DNA of 64,000 nt from Prevotella sp. E13-17 (GTDB taxonomy: Bacteria > Bacteroidota > Bacteroidia > Bacteroidales > Bacteroidaceae). Both the position numbers and the translations under genes were made by a program. This document shows positions 1 through 10,400 of the stretch, piece by piece. Each line of letters opens with the position of its first letter. Within the stretch, counting starts at the first letter, position 1. The notes under the pieces are model-generated. The model was not told the origin of the DNA, searched no databases, and saw only the letters and a list, made by a program, of their open reading frames with translations. Location: contig NZ_CP091787.1 of assembly GCF_022024035.1 (NCBI RefSeq), positions 620,001 through 684,000 on the forward strand. Reading direction: 5' to 3'.

Positions 1-2
1 TC

Positions 3-1661
3 CAGTTTGAGTCTGCCGGTATGCAGAAATATCTGCGCGAGCTTCATCCCACGGTGTTCGAAGACCTGATTGCCATGAACGCGCTCTACCGTCCGGGACC
101 TATGGACTACATCCCCTCGTTCATTGCCCGTAAGAACGGCCGCGAGGAGATCAAGTACGATATCCCCTGCATGGAGAAATACCTGAAGGACACCTATGGC
201 ATCACCGTCTATCAGGAGCAGGTGATGTTGCTGTCCCGCCAGTTGGCCGACTTTACCCGTGGTGAGAGTGACGCCCTGCGTAAGGCCATGGGTAAGAAGA
301 AAAAGGATATCGTTGACGCCATGAAGCCTAAGTTTATCGAGGGCGGCAAGAAAAATGGTCACGACCCCAAGATACTCGACAAGATATGGGCCGACTGGGA
401 GAAGTTTGCCTCCTATGCGTTCAATAAGTCGCATGCAGCCTGCTATTCGTGGGTGGCCTATCAGACTGCTTATCTCAAGGCCAACTATCCTGCTGAGTTC
501 ATGGCAGCCATCATGAGCCGCCGTCGCGACCAGATCACGGAAATCACCAAACTGATGGATGAATGTAAGCAGATGGGCATTGCAACCTTGGGGCCCGACG
601 TGAACGAATCCTATCAGAAGTTTGGTGTGAACCATAAAGGTGAGATCCGTTTCGGTCTGGCAGCCATCAAAGGACTGGGTGACAATGCTGCCTTGTCAAT
701 CATCGACGAGCGCGAGAAGAATGGTCCCTATAAGGATATCTTTGATTTTGCCCAGCGCATCAACTTCTCCAGTGTCAACCGTAAGGCTTTCGAGTCGCTG
801 GCGCTAAGTGGCGGCTTTGACAGCTTTGGCATCCGTCGCGAGATTTATTTTGCCGAGAACAACAAAGGTGAGCTGTTTCTCGACTCGCTGGTGCGCTATG
901 GTCAGATGTACCAACAGGCCAAGAACGAGGCACAGAACTCTCTCTTCGGCGGTTTTGACAGTGTCGAGATAGCCACACCGCCCATTCCTAAGACCGATGC
1001 ACGCTGGAGCGACATTGAGCGTCTGAACAAAGAGCGCGATCTGGTGGGTATCTATCTGTCGGCTCATCCCTTGGATGAATATAAGATTATTCTCGACAAT
1101 ATGTGTAATGCACGTTGTGACGAATTGGCAGATAGGGGTGCAGCCCTCAAAGATCGCGAGGAAATCACATTAGGTGGCATCGTCACTGGTGTGCAGTCGC
1201 GTTTCGGTAAAGACAACAGGCCATGGGGAATCGTCACGCTCGAAGACTTTAATGGGTCGGGCGAGCTGGCACTCTTTGGCGACGATTGGATGAACATGAA
1301 CGGAAAGTTTATTGAGGGTGCTGCCGTCTATATCACAGGAAAGATGCAGTCGCGTTTCTATAATTCAGATCAGAAATCGCTGAAGGTGACCAATGTCGAG
1401 TTGCTCCAGACCATCAAGGAGAAGGCTATTGAGAGCATCACCATCCAGTTGAACACCGATCTGCTTGACGACCAGATAGTGACAGAGCTTAACGACCTGG
1501 TGGATGAACACCCTGGCAGTACGAAACTGATGTTCCTGCTGCGCGACTCCACAGGCAAGCGCCACATGCTGCTGCGTTCGCAGAACAAAGCTATCGATGT
1601 GCGCCATACGCTTATAGACTATATCGAACGCACCGAGGCATTGGATTACACCATCAATTAG
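3..1661 (+). CDS. dnaE: DNA polymerase III alpha subunit, C-terminal part (5' end outside window)
   Basis: Catalytic subunit of the replicative DNA polymerase. The frame is open from the first bases of the window and reads QFESAGM before the first Met, a typical internal DnaE motif, so the gene starts upstream and the Met at 21 is not the start. Visible parts are the finger/thumb region (RPGPMDYIPSFIARK, then YQEQVMLLSRQLADF), the helix-hairpin-helix region (FNKSHAACYSWVAYQTAYLK, LGPDVNES, IKGLG) and a C-terminal OB fold (ITLGGIVTGVQSRFGKDN). About 550 residues are present, roughly the last half of a normal protein. Thioredoxin follows 70 bp later on the same strand. Confidence 0.97.
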   Translation, partial: QFESAGMQKYLRELHPTVFEDLIAMNALYRPGPMDYIPSFIARKNGREEIKYDIPCMEKYLKDTYGITVYQEQVMLLSRQLADFTRGESDALRKAMGKKKKDIVDAMKPKFIEGGKKNGHDPKILDKIWADWEKFASYAFNKSHAACYSWVAYQTAYLKANYPAEFMAAIMSRRRDQITEITKLMDECKQMGIATLGPDVNESYQKFGVNHKGEIRFGLAAIKGLGDNAALSIIDEREKNGPYKDIFDFAQRINFSSVNRKAFESLALSGGFDSFGIRREIYFAENNKGELFLDSLVRYGQMYQQAKNEAQNSLFGGFDSVEIATPPIPKTDARWSDIERLNKERDLVGIYLSAHPLDEYKIILDNMCNARCDELADRGAALKDREEITLGGIVTGVQSRFGKDNRPWGIVTLEDFNGSGELALFGDDWMNMNGKFIEGAAVYITGKMQSRFYNSDQKSLKVTNVELLQTIKEKAIESITIQLNTDLLDDQIVTELNDLVDEHPGSTKLMFLLRDSTGKRHMLLRSQNKAIDVRHTLIDYIERTEALDYTIN

Positions 1662-1731
1662 TCATTGGCATGATATTTGCACAGACTATTAATGAGATAT
1701 CACAGTATTAACTCAATTAAAACGAAAAGTT

Positions 1732-2046
1732 ATGGAAGTACAAATCACAAGCGAGAATTTCAAGGAGCTGAAGAATGGCAACCTGCCACTCGTGCTCGAT
1801 TTCTGGGCAACATGGTGTGGTCCTTGCCGTCTGGTAGGTCCTATCCTGTCTGAACTTGCCGAGAAATATGATGGTAAGATCATTGTTGGTAAGTGCGATG
1901 TAGAGGAGAACGAGGAACTCGCTATGGAGTTCGGCATCCGCAACATCCCTACCATTCTATTCTTCAAGGGAGGCCAGCAGGTCGATAAGGTCGTTGGCGC
2001 CATGTCTAAGCAGGTATTCGACGAGAAGTTCCAGTCATTGCTCTAA
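1732..2046 (+). CDS. trxA: Thioredoxin
   Basis: Small cytosolic dithiol-disulfide oxidoreductase of 104 residues, the usual thioredoxin length. It has the active-site motif WCGPC at about residues 28-32, the upstream FWATWCGPCR context and the conserved cis-proline in NIPTILFF. There is no signal peptide, so it acts in the cytoplasm. It lies downstream of dnaE and 4 bp upstream of a small conserved gene with which it is probably co-transcribed. Confidence 0.95.
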   Translation: MEVQITSENFKELKNGNLPLVLDFWATWCGPCRLVGPILSELAEKYDGKIIVGKCDVEENEELAMEFGIRNIPTILFFKGGQQVDKVVGAMSKQVFDEKFQSLL

Positions 2047-2050
2047 GTCT

Positions 2051-2371
2051 ATGGCAACGATGGACGAAGAACTCCTCATGGATGAGGAGGAGAACCGCCG
2101 CGAGCTGGCGTTCATCCGCAAGCAGGTGCCCACAGATGTCAAAGAGAGGTATTCCGACGCTCAGATTCTCTGGATGATGGATACTATTGTTGACTACTAT
2201 TTCTCTTCGGGCATTCTCGAAAGCGCTGAAGAAGAAGTGGATATTGACCTGGAGAAGGTGGCTGACTATGTCTGCCAGCAGGCCAAGAAGGAGAAGCAGG
2301 GGGTGTTCGACCCTCAGGAAGTCTTCTTCATCATTCAGGCCGATCTCGACTTTCAGGAGCAGAACTGCTAA
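2051..2371 (+). CDS. Conserved small acidic protein of unknown function
   Basis: A 106-residue acidic protein beginning MATMDEELLMDEEENRREL. I chose the ATG at 2051, 4 bp after the thioredoxin stop, because the longer upstream reading frame lies inside trxA. No signal peptide, membrane segment or known catalytic motif is visible, and the composition is helical. The order dnaE-trxA-small acidic protein with tight spacing suggests one transcript ending at the terminator just downstream. I do not recognise a function. Confidence 0.8.
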   Translation: MATMDEELLMDEEENRRELAFIRKQVPTDVKERYSDAQILWMMDTIVDYYFSSGILESAEEEVDIDLEKVADYVCQQAKKEKQGVFDPQEVFFIIQADLDFQEQNC

Positions 2372-2386
2372 TTTTTTTTATAAAAG

Positions 2387-2433
2387 GCGAGAGGTCGTGT
2401 CAAAAGTAACAGACACGACCTCTCGCTTTTTTT
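2387..2433. terminator. Rho-independent terminator, probably bidirectional
   Basis: A perfect 15-bp inverted repeat (2387-2401 and 2412-2426, sequence GCGAGAGGTCGTGTC and its complement) around a 10-nt loop is followed by a T run on the plus strand. An A/T-rich run lies on the other side. It separates the convergent trxA operon and the rhamnosidase gene. Confidence 0.9.
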
Positions 2434-2447
2434 GTCATAGTCTCATG

Positions 2448-5033
2448 CTATAATGATTTCTTGATCTTGTAAGTACCACCGACGTATTCCTTAGGTGTTG
2501 CTTCGCCAGGCAGATAAACGGTGGCGGTGGCTCCCTTAGGAATGGTGAACTGCCAATTCCACTGACCATTCTTGTCGTAGTGCCAGTGGCTCTTGATGAG
2601 ACCGGCAGCCGACTGGTATTGAGCATCAATATGGCCTAATCGCTTATCGGGGATGGGACGCATGATGATATGCTTGAAACCAGGTTGCATGGGGTCGGCA
2701 GCAATGCCTGCCACCGTCTCCCAAATCCATTCGCACACAGCACCATAGGCATAGTGGTTGAACGAGTTCATGCCACGAGGACCCATACCCTTGTCCTTCA
2801 TATAGCTGTTCCAACGCTCCCACATGGTGGTGGCGCCATTGTCTATGCTGTAGAGCCAGCTGGGGTTCTTGCGCTGGAAAAGCAGGTTGTAGGCGATGTC
2901 GGCCATGCCGTTGTCGGTCAGTGTGCCCATGATGATAGAGGTGCCGAGGAAGCCCGTCTGCAAACAACCGTCGTGGTCTTTGAAGTTCTGGCGCAGACGA
3001 GCCACCAGTTGCTTCTTGGCTTCTCCTTCTACCAGCTGGTTCTTCAAAGCGAAGAGGGCGGGCGTCTGCATGGTGTTCAGAATCTGCGTCTTGAAAGTGC
3101 CGTCGGCATTAAGGAAGTGTTCCTTGGTGTAGGCTTTGGCACGAAGCGCCATCTCCTCATAGGTCTTGTAGTCGCGGCCAGTGGCCTTTGCCATGTCGCG
3201 CATCATCTCGGCATCAATCTGCCAGTAGCAAGCACTGAGGTAGTTCCAGTAGTCCACCGCGTCGGGCAGTGGGCCATTGCTGCCGAAGGCTGATCCGCCG
3301 CAGCTCTCCAGTGGCTCATAGCTCAGCCAGTCGGCCCACTGGTAGTTGCCATTCTGTCCAATCAGTTCCTGATGGCGATAGCAGGTGGCATTGACACGGT
3401 CGATGAAACGCTTCATCGAAGTCCAGCTCTGGTTGATAATCTGGGTGTCGGCAAATTGCTTCCAGATGGTCCAAGGCACGATGATGCCTGCATCGGTCCA
3501 TCCCAGACGCATGCACTCGCCGCCGTATTGTGCCACGGGAGCCACGCCCGGGTAACCGCCCAGCGCATCCTGCGAGTCGCTCATGTCGCGCATCCACTTG
3601 TGGAAGAAATTCTTCGTGTCGGCAAAGAATGTACCGGTCTCGGTGAACACCTGTGTGTCGGCCGTCCAGCCCAGTCGCTCGTTGCGTTGCGGACAGTCGG
3701 TAGGCACTGATAGGTAGTTGGAACGAAGTCCCCACAGTGTGTTGGAGATGAGACGGTTCACCAGTTCATGGCCAGTGTTGATGGTGCCAATCTCCAGGTT
3801 CTTGTGAATAGAGGTGATGGGAACAGACCTCAGCGACTTGATACACACGGTGGCTGTGGCAGAGATAGAAACATAGCGATAGCCGAAGAAGGTGGCACGC
3901 GGCTGATAGCTCTCATACTGACCATTGCCAGCAAAGGTGTAGTCCAGACGGAAACAGTTGTCGTGGGCACGCAGGTTCTCACGATGCACAGTACCCTCGG
4001 GACCGTCCATGCCACGACTGCGTGCGCCATTGCCGTCGTTCAGCAACTCGCCGGGCAGACAGCTAAGGCGTGTGCCGGCAGCTGCCTTGAAGACAAAAGA
4101 AGGAACTGCGGCACAGTTCTGACCGAAGTCAACCACCAGGGTCTCGCCGGCATGGAGCGTCATCTCCTGTCCAGGCTTGAACGTCCGGTCAATGACTACC
4201 TTACCATACTCGCCATCACGTGCACCGCGGACCTCTTTCCAGATGTAGGCCTGAACTGGTGTCAGCGCCAGGTCCTCGCGTGCATAGACCTCAGCACCGC
4301 AAGAGGGCAGAATCTCTCCTCGGAACTCCGTGTTCTCTTCGGGCACCGAGAATGCATCGGGTGTGCTGAATCCCTGAGCGATACGTGCATCGTAGGCCTC
4401 GCCATCGTAGATGCCTGCATGCGTCACCGGTCCGGCGATGCCTGCTTTCCAGTCCTGAAGGTTGGTGCCGTAGGTCTGCTTGCTGCCATCGGCATACTCA
4501 ATCACTAAAACGCCGCGGAAGGCACACTTGTGGCCAATCATACCATCGGTGCCCCAGGGCGTGACAATCTTGTCGGCCCACCAACCTGGAGTGACCTGTG
4601 CCGAGAGCACATTGCGCTGACCCGGCTTCTTGAGAAAGACGTCGGTCACGTCGTAGGTGAAAGAGCGTTTGGTCTTCTCGCGATGCGTGAAGCCTGGGCG
4701 CAAGACCTCCTCACCAATGCGCTTGCCATTGACAAAGAGCTCTGACACGCCCAGCGATGCCGTCATCCACGTTGCCTTTACTACCTTCTGCTGGTTCTCG
4801 ATAGACGTCAGGAACCAGTTGGCACCATCGGCAGCGCGGCTGCCATCTCTCACTTCGCCCGTAACGACGGGAGCGTTTTTAACCGAAATCCACATTGACT
4901 TTTCCCAAGCCGAAGTGTTGAGCGCTTCGACGCGCTTGCCTGAAACAAAGTGGCTTTTAGCCATACTACTACTGACAGTCATGCTCATCATGACCATTGC
5001 CAAGCACCATACATTAAAGGTGTTCTTTTTCAT
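2448..5033 (-). CDS. Secreted alpha-L-rhamnosidase, GH78 family
   Basis: Hydrolyses terminal alpha-L-rhamnose from plant glycans such as rhamnogalacturonan or rhamnosides. The 861-residue protein has a signal peptide (about residues 1-25, ending SSSMA). An N-terminal rhamnosidase beta domain follows (VSELFVNGKRIGEEVLRPGF), then a jelly-roll region, and an (alpha/alpha)6 catalytic domain marked by DCPQRNERLGWTAD near residue 445. The late motif YGAVCEWIWE is also typical of GH78. The start codon lies inside the 3' end of the AraC-type regulator gene (20-bp overlap), which implies co-transcription and probably regulation by that protein. Substrate specificity within GH78 cannot be read from sequence alone. 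Confidence 0.93.
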   Translation of the reverse strand: MKKNTFNVWCLAMVMMSMTVSSSMAKSHFVSGKRVEALNTSAWEKSMWISVKNAPVVTGEVRDGSRAADGANWFLTSIENQQKVVKATWMTASLGVSELFVNGKRIGEEVLRPGFTHREKTKRSFTYDVTDVFLKKPGQRNVLSAQVTPGWWADKIVTPWGTDGMIGHKCAFRGVLVIEYADGSKQTYGTNLQDWKAGIAGPVTHAGIYDGEAYDARIAQGFSTPDAFSVPEENTEFRGEILPSCGAEVYAREDLALTPVQAYIWKEVRGARDGEYGKVVIDRTFKPGQEMTLHAGETLVVDFGQNCAAVPSFVFKAAAGTRLSCLPGELLNDGNGARSRGMDGPEGTVHRENLRAHDNCFRLDYTFAGNGQYESYQPRATFFGYRYVSISATATVCIKSLRSVPITSIHKNLEIGTINTGHELVNRLISNTLWGLRSNYLSVPTDCPQRNERLGWTADTQVFTETGTFFADTKNFFHKWMRDMSDSQDALGGYPGVAPVAQYGGECMRLGWTDAGIIVPWTIWKQFADTQIINQSWTSMKRFIDRVNATCYRHQELIGQNGNYQWADWLSYEPLESCGGSAFGSNGPLPDAVDYWNYLSACYWQIDAEMMRDMAKATGRDYKTYEEMALRAKAYTKEHFLNADGTFKTQILNTMQTPALFALKNQLVEGEAKKQLVARLRQNFKDHDGCLQTGFLGTSIIMGTLTDNGMADIAYNLLFQRKNPSWLYSIDNGATTMWERWNSYMKDKGMGPRGMNSFNHYAYGAVCEWIWETVAGIAADPMQPGFKHIIMRPIPDKRLGHIDAQYQSAAGLIKSHWHYDKNGQWNWQFTIPKGATATVYLPGEATPKEYVGGTYKIKKSL

Positions 5034-5937
5034 CTTGGTTGTTTTTAGTTTGGTTTTGTTGAATAAGTTTGTTTTGTTGACGATATGTCGTGGGAGAGAC
5101 TCCCATGATTTTAGTGAATAGACGGGAGAAATAAAGGCTGTCTTCGAAGCCCAACTTATAGCATATCTGGTTCACCTGTAAGCTGGTGTGTACCAGCAAC
5201 AGACAGGCATGGTTGATTTTGAGCTGATTGAAATAGGCCAGTGGACTGATGCCTGTCTTCTTCTTGAACTGGGCAGAGAAATAGCTCATGGAGAAACCCA
5301 CGTAGTGGGTGACGTCTTGCAGTGTGATGCGTCGCTCGATGTTTTCCTCCATATAATGAATGGCGGCATCGACAATGTCAACCTGCTGAGGGGCGCGTCG
5401 CCATTGTTGGAGATAGCGCATAGATGCCAGATAGTAGTGTAAGAGACTGGATGCGTAGCGCAAATCTTCAATCTCATGACCTGCACGTAGCGTGTTGAGA
5501 ATATCATCGAAGATGTTGTTGCGCTCGCTGATGTGCGAGTTGATGGCCACATTGATGGTCTGCGGTTTCTGTGCACCCTCGGCATAGATGGCGGCATGCG
5601 CCCCTTTGAAGTGCACCCAATAGATGGTCCATCGCTGTCCCTCGCTCGAACCATATGAGTGGGGGACGCCTGCTGGAAGAATGAAATACTGATTGCGTTC
5701 TACCTGATATTCCTTATCGCCCACGCGATACCATCCCTTGCCATCGACGCAGTAGATAAGCACATACTGGTCAATGCCCTTCTTGCGGCTGCGATAATGA
5801 TGCTCAGCCATGGGATAAAACCCAATGTCGGTGATGTAAAGACTGCTGACCAGCGGGTCGCGTTCTTCTATATCAACGATCATGGGCGGTAGTATGATTG
5901 ATTGTTCCCCAAGGAATCCGTCTTTTAGTTTTGGCAT
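5014..5937 (-). CDS. AraC-family transcriptional regulator
   Basis: 307 residues with an N-terminal cupin-like sugar-sensing domain (YVLIYCVDGKGWYRVGDKEY, FILPAGVPHSYGSS). A C-terminal AraC double helix-turn-helix spans about residues 205-295 (ITLQDVTHYVGFSMSYFSAQF, ICYKLGFEDSLYFSRLF). It probably activates the overlapping GH78 gene and perhaps the divergent transporter operon in response to a sugar such as L-rhamnose. This is inferred from position: the divergent intergenic region of about 220 bp holds a promoter-like element for each direction. Confidence 0.93.
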   Translation of the reverse strand: MPKLKDGFLGEQSIILPPMIVDIEERDPLVSSLYITDIGFYPMAEHHYRSRKKGIDQYVLIYCVDGKGWYRVGDKEYQVERNQYFILPAGVPHSYGSSEGQRWTIYWVHFKGAHAAIYAEGAQKPQTINVAINSHISERNNIFDDILNTLRAGHEIEDLRYASSLLHYYLASMRYLQQWRRAPQQVDIVDAAIHYMEENIERRITLQDVTHYVGFSMSYFSAQFKKKTGISPLAYFNQLKINHACLLLVHTSLQVNQICYKLGFEDSLYFSRLFTKIMGVSPTTYRQQNKLIQQNQTKNNQDEKEHL

Positions 5938-5956
5938 AAAAAACTATTTAGCGCCA

Positions 5957-5964
5957 CAAAGGTA
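5957..5964 (-). promoter_or_regulatory. Bacteroidota -7 element of the AraC-GH78 operon
   Basis: On the minus strand the sequence reads TACCTTTG, matching the TAnnTTTG consensus, about 20 bp upstream of the regulator start codon. I see no clear TTTG at -33, which would fit an activator-dependent or weak promoter. Confidence 0.6.
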
Positions 5965-6117
5965 GGCATTTTTTTTTAGGTGGATGGCCTGTTTACTGCC
6001 AATAAACCATAAGAAATAGAGAAAAATACTGCAATAAATGGCAAAAAGGCTAATGCGGGAGTAAAATAATCCATACTAAGAAGAGAAAAGTCTATAACGG
6101 TCAACCGAGAAAATAGC

Positions 6118-6125
6118 TACCTTTG
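6118..6125 (+). promoter_or_regulatory. Bacteroidota -7 element of the sugar transporter operon
   Basis: TACCTTTG followed by GC lies 36 bp before the transporter start. No good TTTG is found 19-20 bp upstream, consistent with control by the neighbouring AraC-type activator. Confidence 0.65.
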
Positions 6126-6161
6126 CAGCGGAAATTCAACTAAGAACCCAAAATAAACCGT

Positions 6162-7454
6162 ATGCAAAATCAAAGTAAAGGATTTATCTATTTCATCTGT
6201 ATGGTGTCTGCTATGGGCGGACTGCTTTTCGGATATGACTGGGTGGTGATTGGCGGTGCCAAGCCATTCTATGAACAGTTTTTTGGTATTGCAGACTCAC
6301 CGTTGATGCAAGGCGTAGCCATGACCTCGGCCTTGGTGGGCTGTCTGGCGGGCGCTATGGTTGCTGGTGCAGCTGCCGACAAGTTCGGACGCAAGCCGTT
6401 GCTTTTCGTCTCTGCAGTTCTTTTTACTGTTTCTGCTATTGCTACGGGCTTGTTTGATGACTTCACCCTATTTAATATAGCCCGCTTTGTGGGAGGTATG
6501 GGCATTGGTGTGGCCTCTGCTCTTGCCCCAATGTATATTGCCGAGGTCAGTCCGGCAGAGATACGTGGCCGCATGGTGAGCCTGAACCAGATGACCATCG
6601 TGCTGGGAATACTGGCAGCACAAATCGTCAACATGCTGTTAGCGCGCGATACGGCCGTTGCAGAGTGCATGGCATGGAACGTGGCGTGGGGCTGGCGCTG
6701 GATGTTTTGGGCAGAGACCTTGCCGGCAGCTCTGTTTCTGGTGATGAGCTGCATGATTCCAGAGAGTCCGGTGTATTTAGAATTGAAGAATGGAAGAATT
6801 GAAGGATTGAAATCTAAAGGAAAAAACTTCAATTCTTCAATCTTTCAACTTTTCAATTCTCCACAATACAGTAAGGTTCTGCTGCTTGGCCTGGTAATAG
6901 CCGTGTTCCAACAGTGGTGCGGTACCAATGTGATCTTCAACTATGCTCAAGAGATATTCATGGGTGCCGGGTTCGATGTGGATGGCATGTTCATCAATAT
7001 AGTGATTACCGGTGTGGCCAATGTGGTGTTTACCTTTGTAGCACTCTACACCATCGAGAAGTGGGGCCGGCGCACACTCATCCTGTTAGGCGCGGGCGGA
7101 CTGGCGCTGATCTACCTCACCCTGGGCACCTGCTACTACTACGAGGTCAAGGGCTTCGCCATGGTGTTACTGGTCGTGGCTGCCATTTCAGTCTATGCCA
7201 TGACCTTAGGCCCTGTGACGTGGACCCTGCTGGCAGAGATATTTCCGAACCGTATTCGCGGTGTGGCGATGTCTGTCTGTACGTTTGCCCTGTGGGTGGG
7301 CTGTTGCACACTCACCTTCTCGTTCCCCTCGATGAATGCAGCCCTAGGCAGTAGTGGCTCATTCTGGGTGTATGCCCTGATTTGCATATGTGCATTTGTT
7401 TTCCTGTATCGCCGCTGTCCGGAGACCAAAGGAAAGGTGTTGGCAGAAGAATAA
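6162..7454 (+). CDS. MFS sugar/proton symporter (sugar porter family)
   Basis: A 430-residue inner-membrane carrier with about 12 membrane segments. Sugar-porter family signatures are GGLLFGYDWVVIGG in the first helix, DKFGRKPLL after helix 2, PAEIRGRMVSLNQ, PESPVYLELK before the central loop and PETKGK at the C terminus. The adjacent rhamnosidase and regulator suggest L-rhamnose or a related deoxy- or pentose sugar as substrate, but this is inference. The central loop contains an unusual in-frame inverted-repeat insertion (about residues 207-234). A DUF5107-TPR gene follows 34 bp later in the same operon. Confidence 0.9.
   Translation: MQNQSKGFIYFICMVSAMGGLLFGYDWVVIGGAKPFYEQFFGIADSPLMQGVAMTSALVGCLAGAMVAGAAADKFGRKPLLFVSAVLFTVSAIATGLFDDFTLFNIARFVGGMGIGVASALAPMYIAEVSPAEIRGRMVSLNQMTIVLGILAAQIVNMLLARDTAVAECMAWNVAWGWRWMFWAETLPAALFLVMSCMIPESPVYLELKNGRIEGLKSKGKNFNSSIFQLFNSPQYSKVLLLGLVIAVFQQWCGTNVIFNYAQEIFMGAGFDVDGMFINIVITGVANVVFTFVALYTIEKWGRRTLILLGAGGLALIYLTLGTCYYYEVKGFAMVLLVVAAISVYAMTLGPVTWTLLAEIFPNRIRGVAMSVCTFALWVGCCTLTFSFPSMNAALGSSGSFWVYALICICAFVFLYRRCPETKGKVLAEE
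6781..6860 (+). repeat. In-frame imperfect inverted repeat of GAATTGAA-type words inside the transporter
   Basis: The left arm (6781-6811) consists of GAAGAATTGAAGGATTG-type words and the right arm (6828-6859) of the complementary words. The segment keeps the reading frame and adds roughly 28 residues (NGRIEGLKSKGKNFNSS...) to the cytosolic loop after PESPVYLELK. Base composition and word structure differ from the surrounding coding DNA. Confidence 0.75.
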
Positions 7455-7488
7455 CGAAGAATGATTAGATTAATGATAGAATAGAGTA

Positions 7489-10400
7489 ATGGTAAAAGCT
7501 TGGAGAGAAATGGTGACGATACCCACCTACGAGGTGGGACGTCCCGACAAGAACCCAATGTTCCTGGAGAAACGCGTGTACCAGGGTTCGAGTGGTGTGG
7601 TCTATCCTTATCCCGTCATAGAGAGTATCAGCAACGAGAAGGTGGACAAGGAGTACAAGGCTGTCTTTTTGGAAAACGAATACATCAAGGTGATGGTGTT
7701 GCCCGAACTGGGTGGCAGAGTGCAGATGGCCTACGACAAGATAGCCCAGCGCCACTTTGTCTATTATAACCATGTCATCAAGCCTGCATTGGTCGGACTG
7801 GTAGGCCCCTGGATATCTGGTGGCATAGAGTTCAACTGGCCCCAGCACCACCGTCCCACCACGTTTATGCCCGCCGACAGCACCATCGAGGAGTGTGAGG
7901 ACGGCTCGGTATGTGTGTGGGTGAGTGAGATGGAGAAAATGTTCCATCAGAAGGGAATGGCAGGATTTGTGCTGCGCCCAGGTTGTGCTTATCTGGAAAT
8001 ACGTGGTGTGCTGTATAACCGCACGGATGTGCCCCAGACTTTTCTGTGGTGGGCTAACCCCGCAGTAGAGGTCAACGATGCCTACCAATCGGTGTTTCCA
8101 CCCGATATCAATGCCGTGTTCGATCATGGCAAACGTGCCGTTTCGTCGTTCCCCATTGCCACGGGCATCTATTACAAGATGGACTATTCGGCAGGTGTGG
8201 ACATCTCGAACTATAAGAATATCTATGTACCCACATCCTATATGGGCGTGAATTCGCGCTATAACTTCGAGGGTGGCTATGAGAACGACACGAAGGCGGG
8301 CATGCTGCATGTGGCCAGTCACCACTTCTCGCCAGGTAAAAAACAGTGGACTTGGGGTAACGGCGACTTCGGACGCGCCTGGGACCGCAACCTCACCGAC
8401 GAGATTGTCGCCGACAAGGGTGATGAAACTTCTCACCTTTCACCTCTCACTTCTCACTTGAAAGAAGGCTTCCGGCCCTACATCGAACTGATGGCTGGCG
8501 TCTATACCGAGAACCAACCAGACTTTTCATGGCTGATGCCTTACGAGGAAAAGCATTTTGTGCAGTACTTTATGCCCTATCGTGAGTTGGGCATGGTGAA
8601 GGAAGCATCGAAAGATCTGTTGGTCAATGTTGATGTGACCGACGACGCACAGGGCGAACAAAAGACCGTCATGAAGGTGTTTGCCACATCTAGACAGCAG
8701 GTGAGACTGGTGCTTGAGACTGATGGCGGCGAGGTGCTCTATGACGAAGAAAGGGTGCTGACCCCCGAGGCGGTGTTGGTGGAGACCTTTCCGCTGACAG
8801 ACATGCAGACTCTGAACCTCAGAATATACAAGCGCATGTATAACAATACGGAGCGTTGTGTGTTACAGTGGCATGCTGAGCCCGATGAAATCAGACCTAT
8901 CCCCGACAGCGCTGAGGCTGCGCTGCTGCCCGAACAGATCAAGACCAACGAACAATTGTATCTCACAGGACTGCACTTGGAACAGTATCGCCATGCCACA
9001 TGGAACCCGTTGGACTACTATGAAGAGGCTCTGCGACGCGATCCTGACGATATTCGTTGCCTGAACGCCATGGGCTTGTGGTACATCCGCAAGGGCCGTT
9101 TTGCACTGGCAGAGGGCTATCTGAGAAAGGCCGTGAAGTTGTCGCAGAAGCGTAATCCCAATCCTTACGACAGTGAGCCCATCTATAATCTGGCATTGGC
9201 GCTGAAATATCAGCAACGCTACGATGAGGCCTATGAGCTGTTCTGGAAGGCTACCTGGAGCAAGGCCTGGGCAGATGCAGGCTTCTTTGAGGCAGCAAAG
9301 GTCAGCGCAAGACAGGGACGCTATGACGAGGCGATTGAAGAACTGGACCGCTCGCTGGCATACAATGCCCACAACCAGAAGGCGCTGGCACTGAAGGCTG
9401 CGGTGCTGCGTCGCATGGGTAAGACAGAGTGCGCCATCAGTGTATGTGAGACCGCACTGCAGACAGATCTGTTTAACTATGGTTGCCGCTACGAAAAGTA
9501 CCTCCTTACGGGCAGTAAAGTGGCACTTTGCGAACTGCAAAGCATGATGCAAGGATTGGCAAAGAACTATGATGAGTTGGCAATGGACTATCTGACGACT
9601 GGTTTCATCGACGAAGCACAGGCTGTCTGGCAGCTGGCCATCGAGGCAAAGGCTGTGACGCCCATGACCTATTATTATATGGGCTATGCCGCACATACGC
9701 AGAATGGCGATGATGCTCTTTACTTCAAACAGGCAGAACAGACATGCCCTGACTATTGCTTCCCTAACCGTCTGGAGGACGTTGTCGTGCTGGAAGAGGC
9801 AAAGAAGCATGGGTGTGCCATGGCTCCTTATTACCTGGGATGCCTGTATTATGCTGCACGACAGTATGACTTGGCTGTGGAAAACTGGGAGATGGCAAGC
9901 AAACGCAAACCAGACTTCCCGACAGTGTGGCGTAATCTGGCACTAGCTTATTTCAACAAGCAGCAACGAGAGGCGTTGGCTCTGGAATGTATGGAGCGCG
10001 CTTTCCATCTCGACGAGACGGATGCACGCGTGCTGATGGAACTGGATCAGCTCTACAAGCGTCTTCATCGTCCGCATCAGGAACGTCTGACGTTCTTGCA
10101 ACGCTATCCTCAACTGATTGCTCAACGTGACGATCTGGTGCTGGAGGAGATCACGCTGCTGAACCAGTTGGAACGCTATGAGGAGGCTATGCATAAGTTG
10201 GATGCACACATCTTCCACCCGTGGGAGGGCGGTGAAGGCAAGGTGCCAGCGCAATATCAGATTTGTCGTGTGGAGCGAGCTAAGCAGTTGCTGAAGGCAG
10301 ATCCACAGTCGGCCGAGGCAAAGCGACTGCTGGAGGAATGCTTGGTCTATCCTGCCCACTTGGGCGAGGGCAAGCTTTACGGTGCTCAGGATAATGACTT

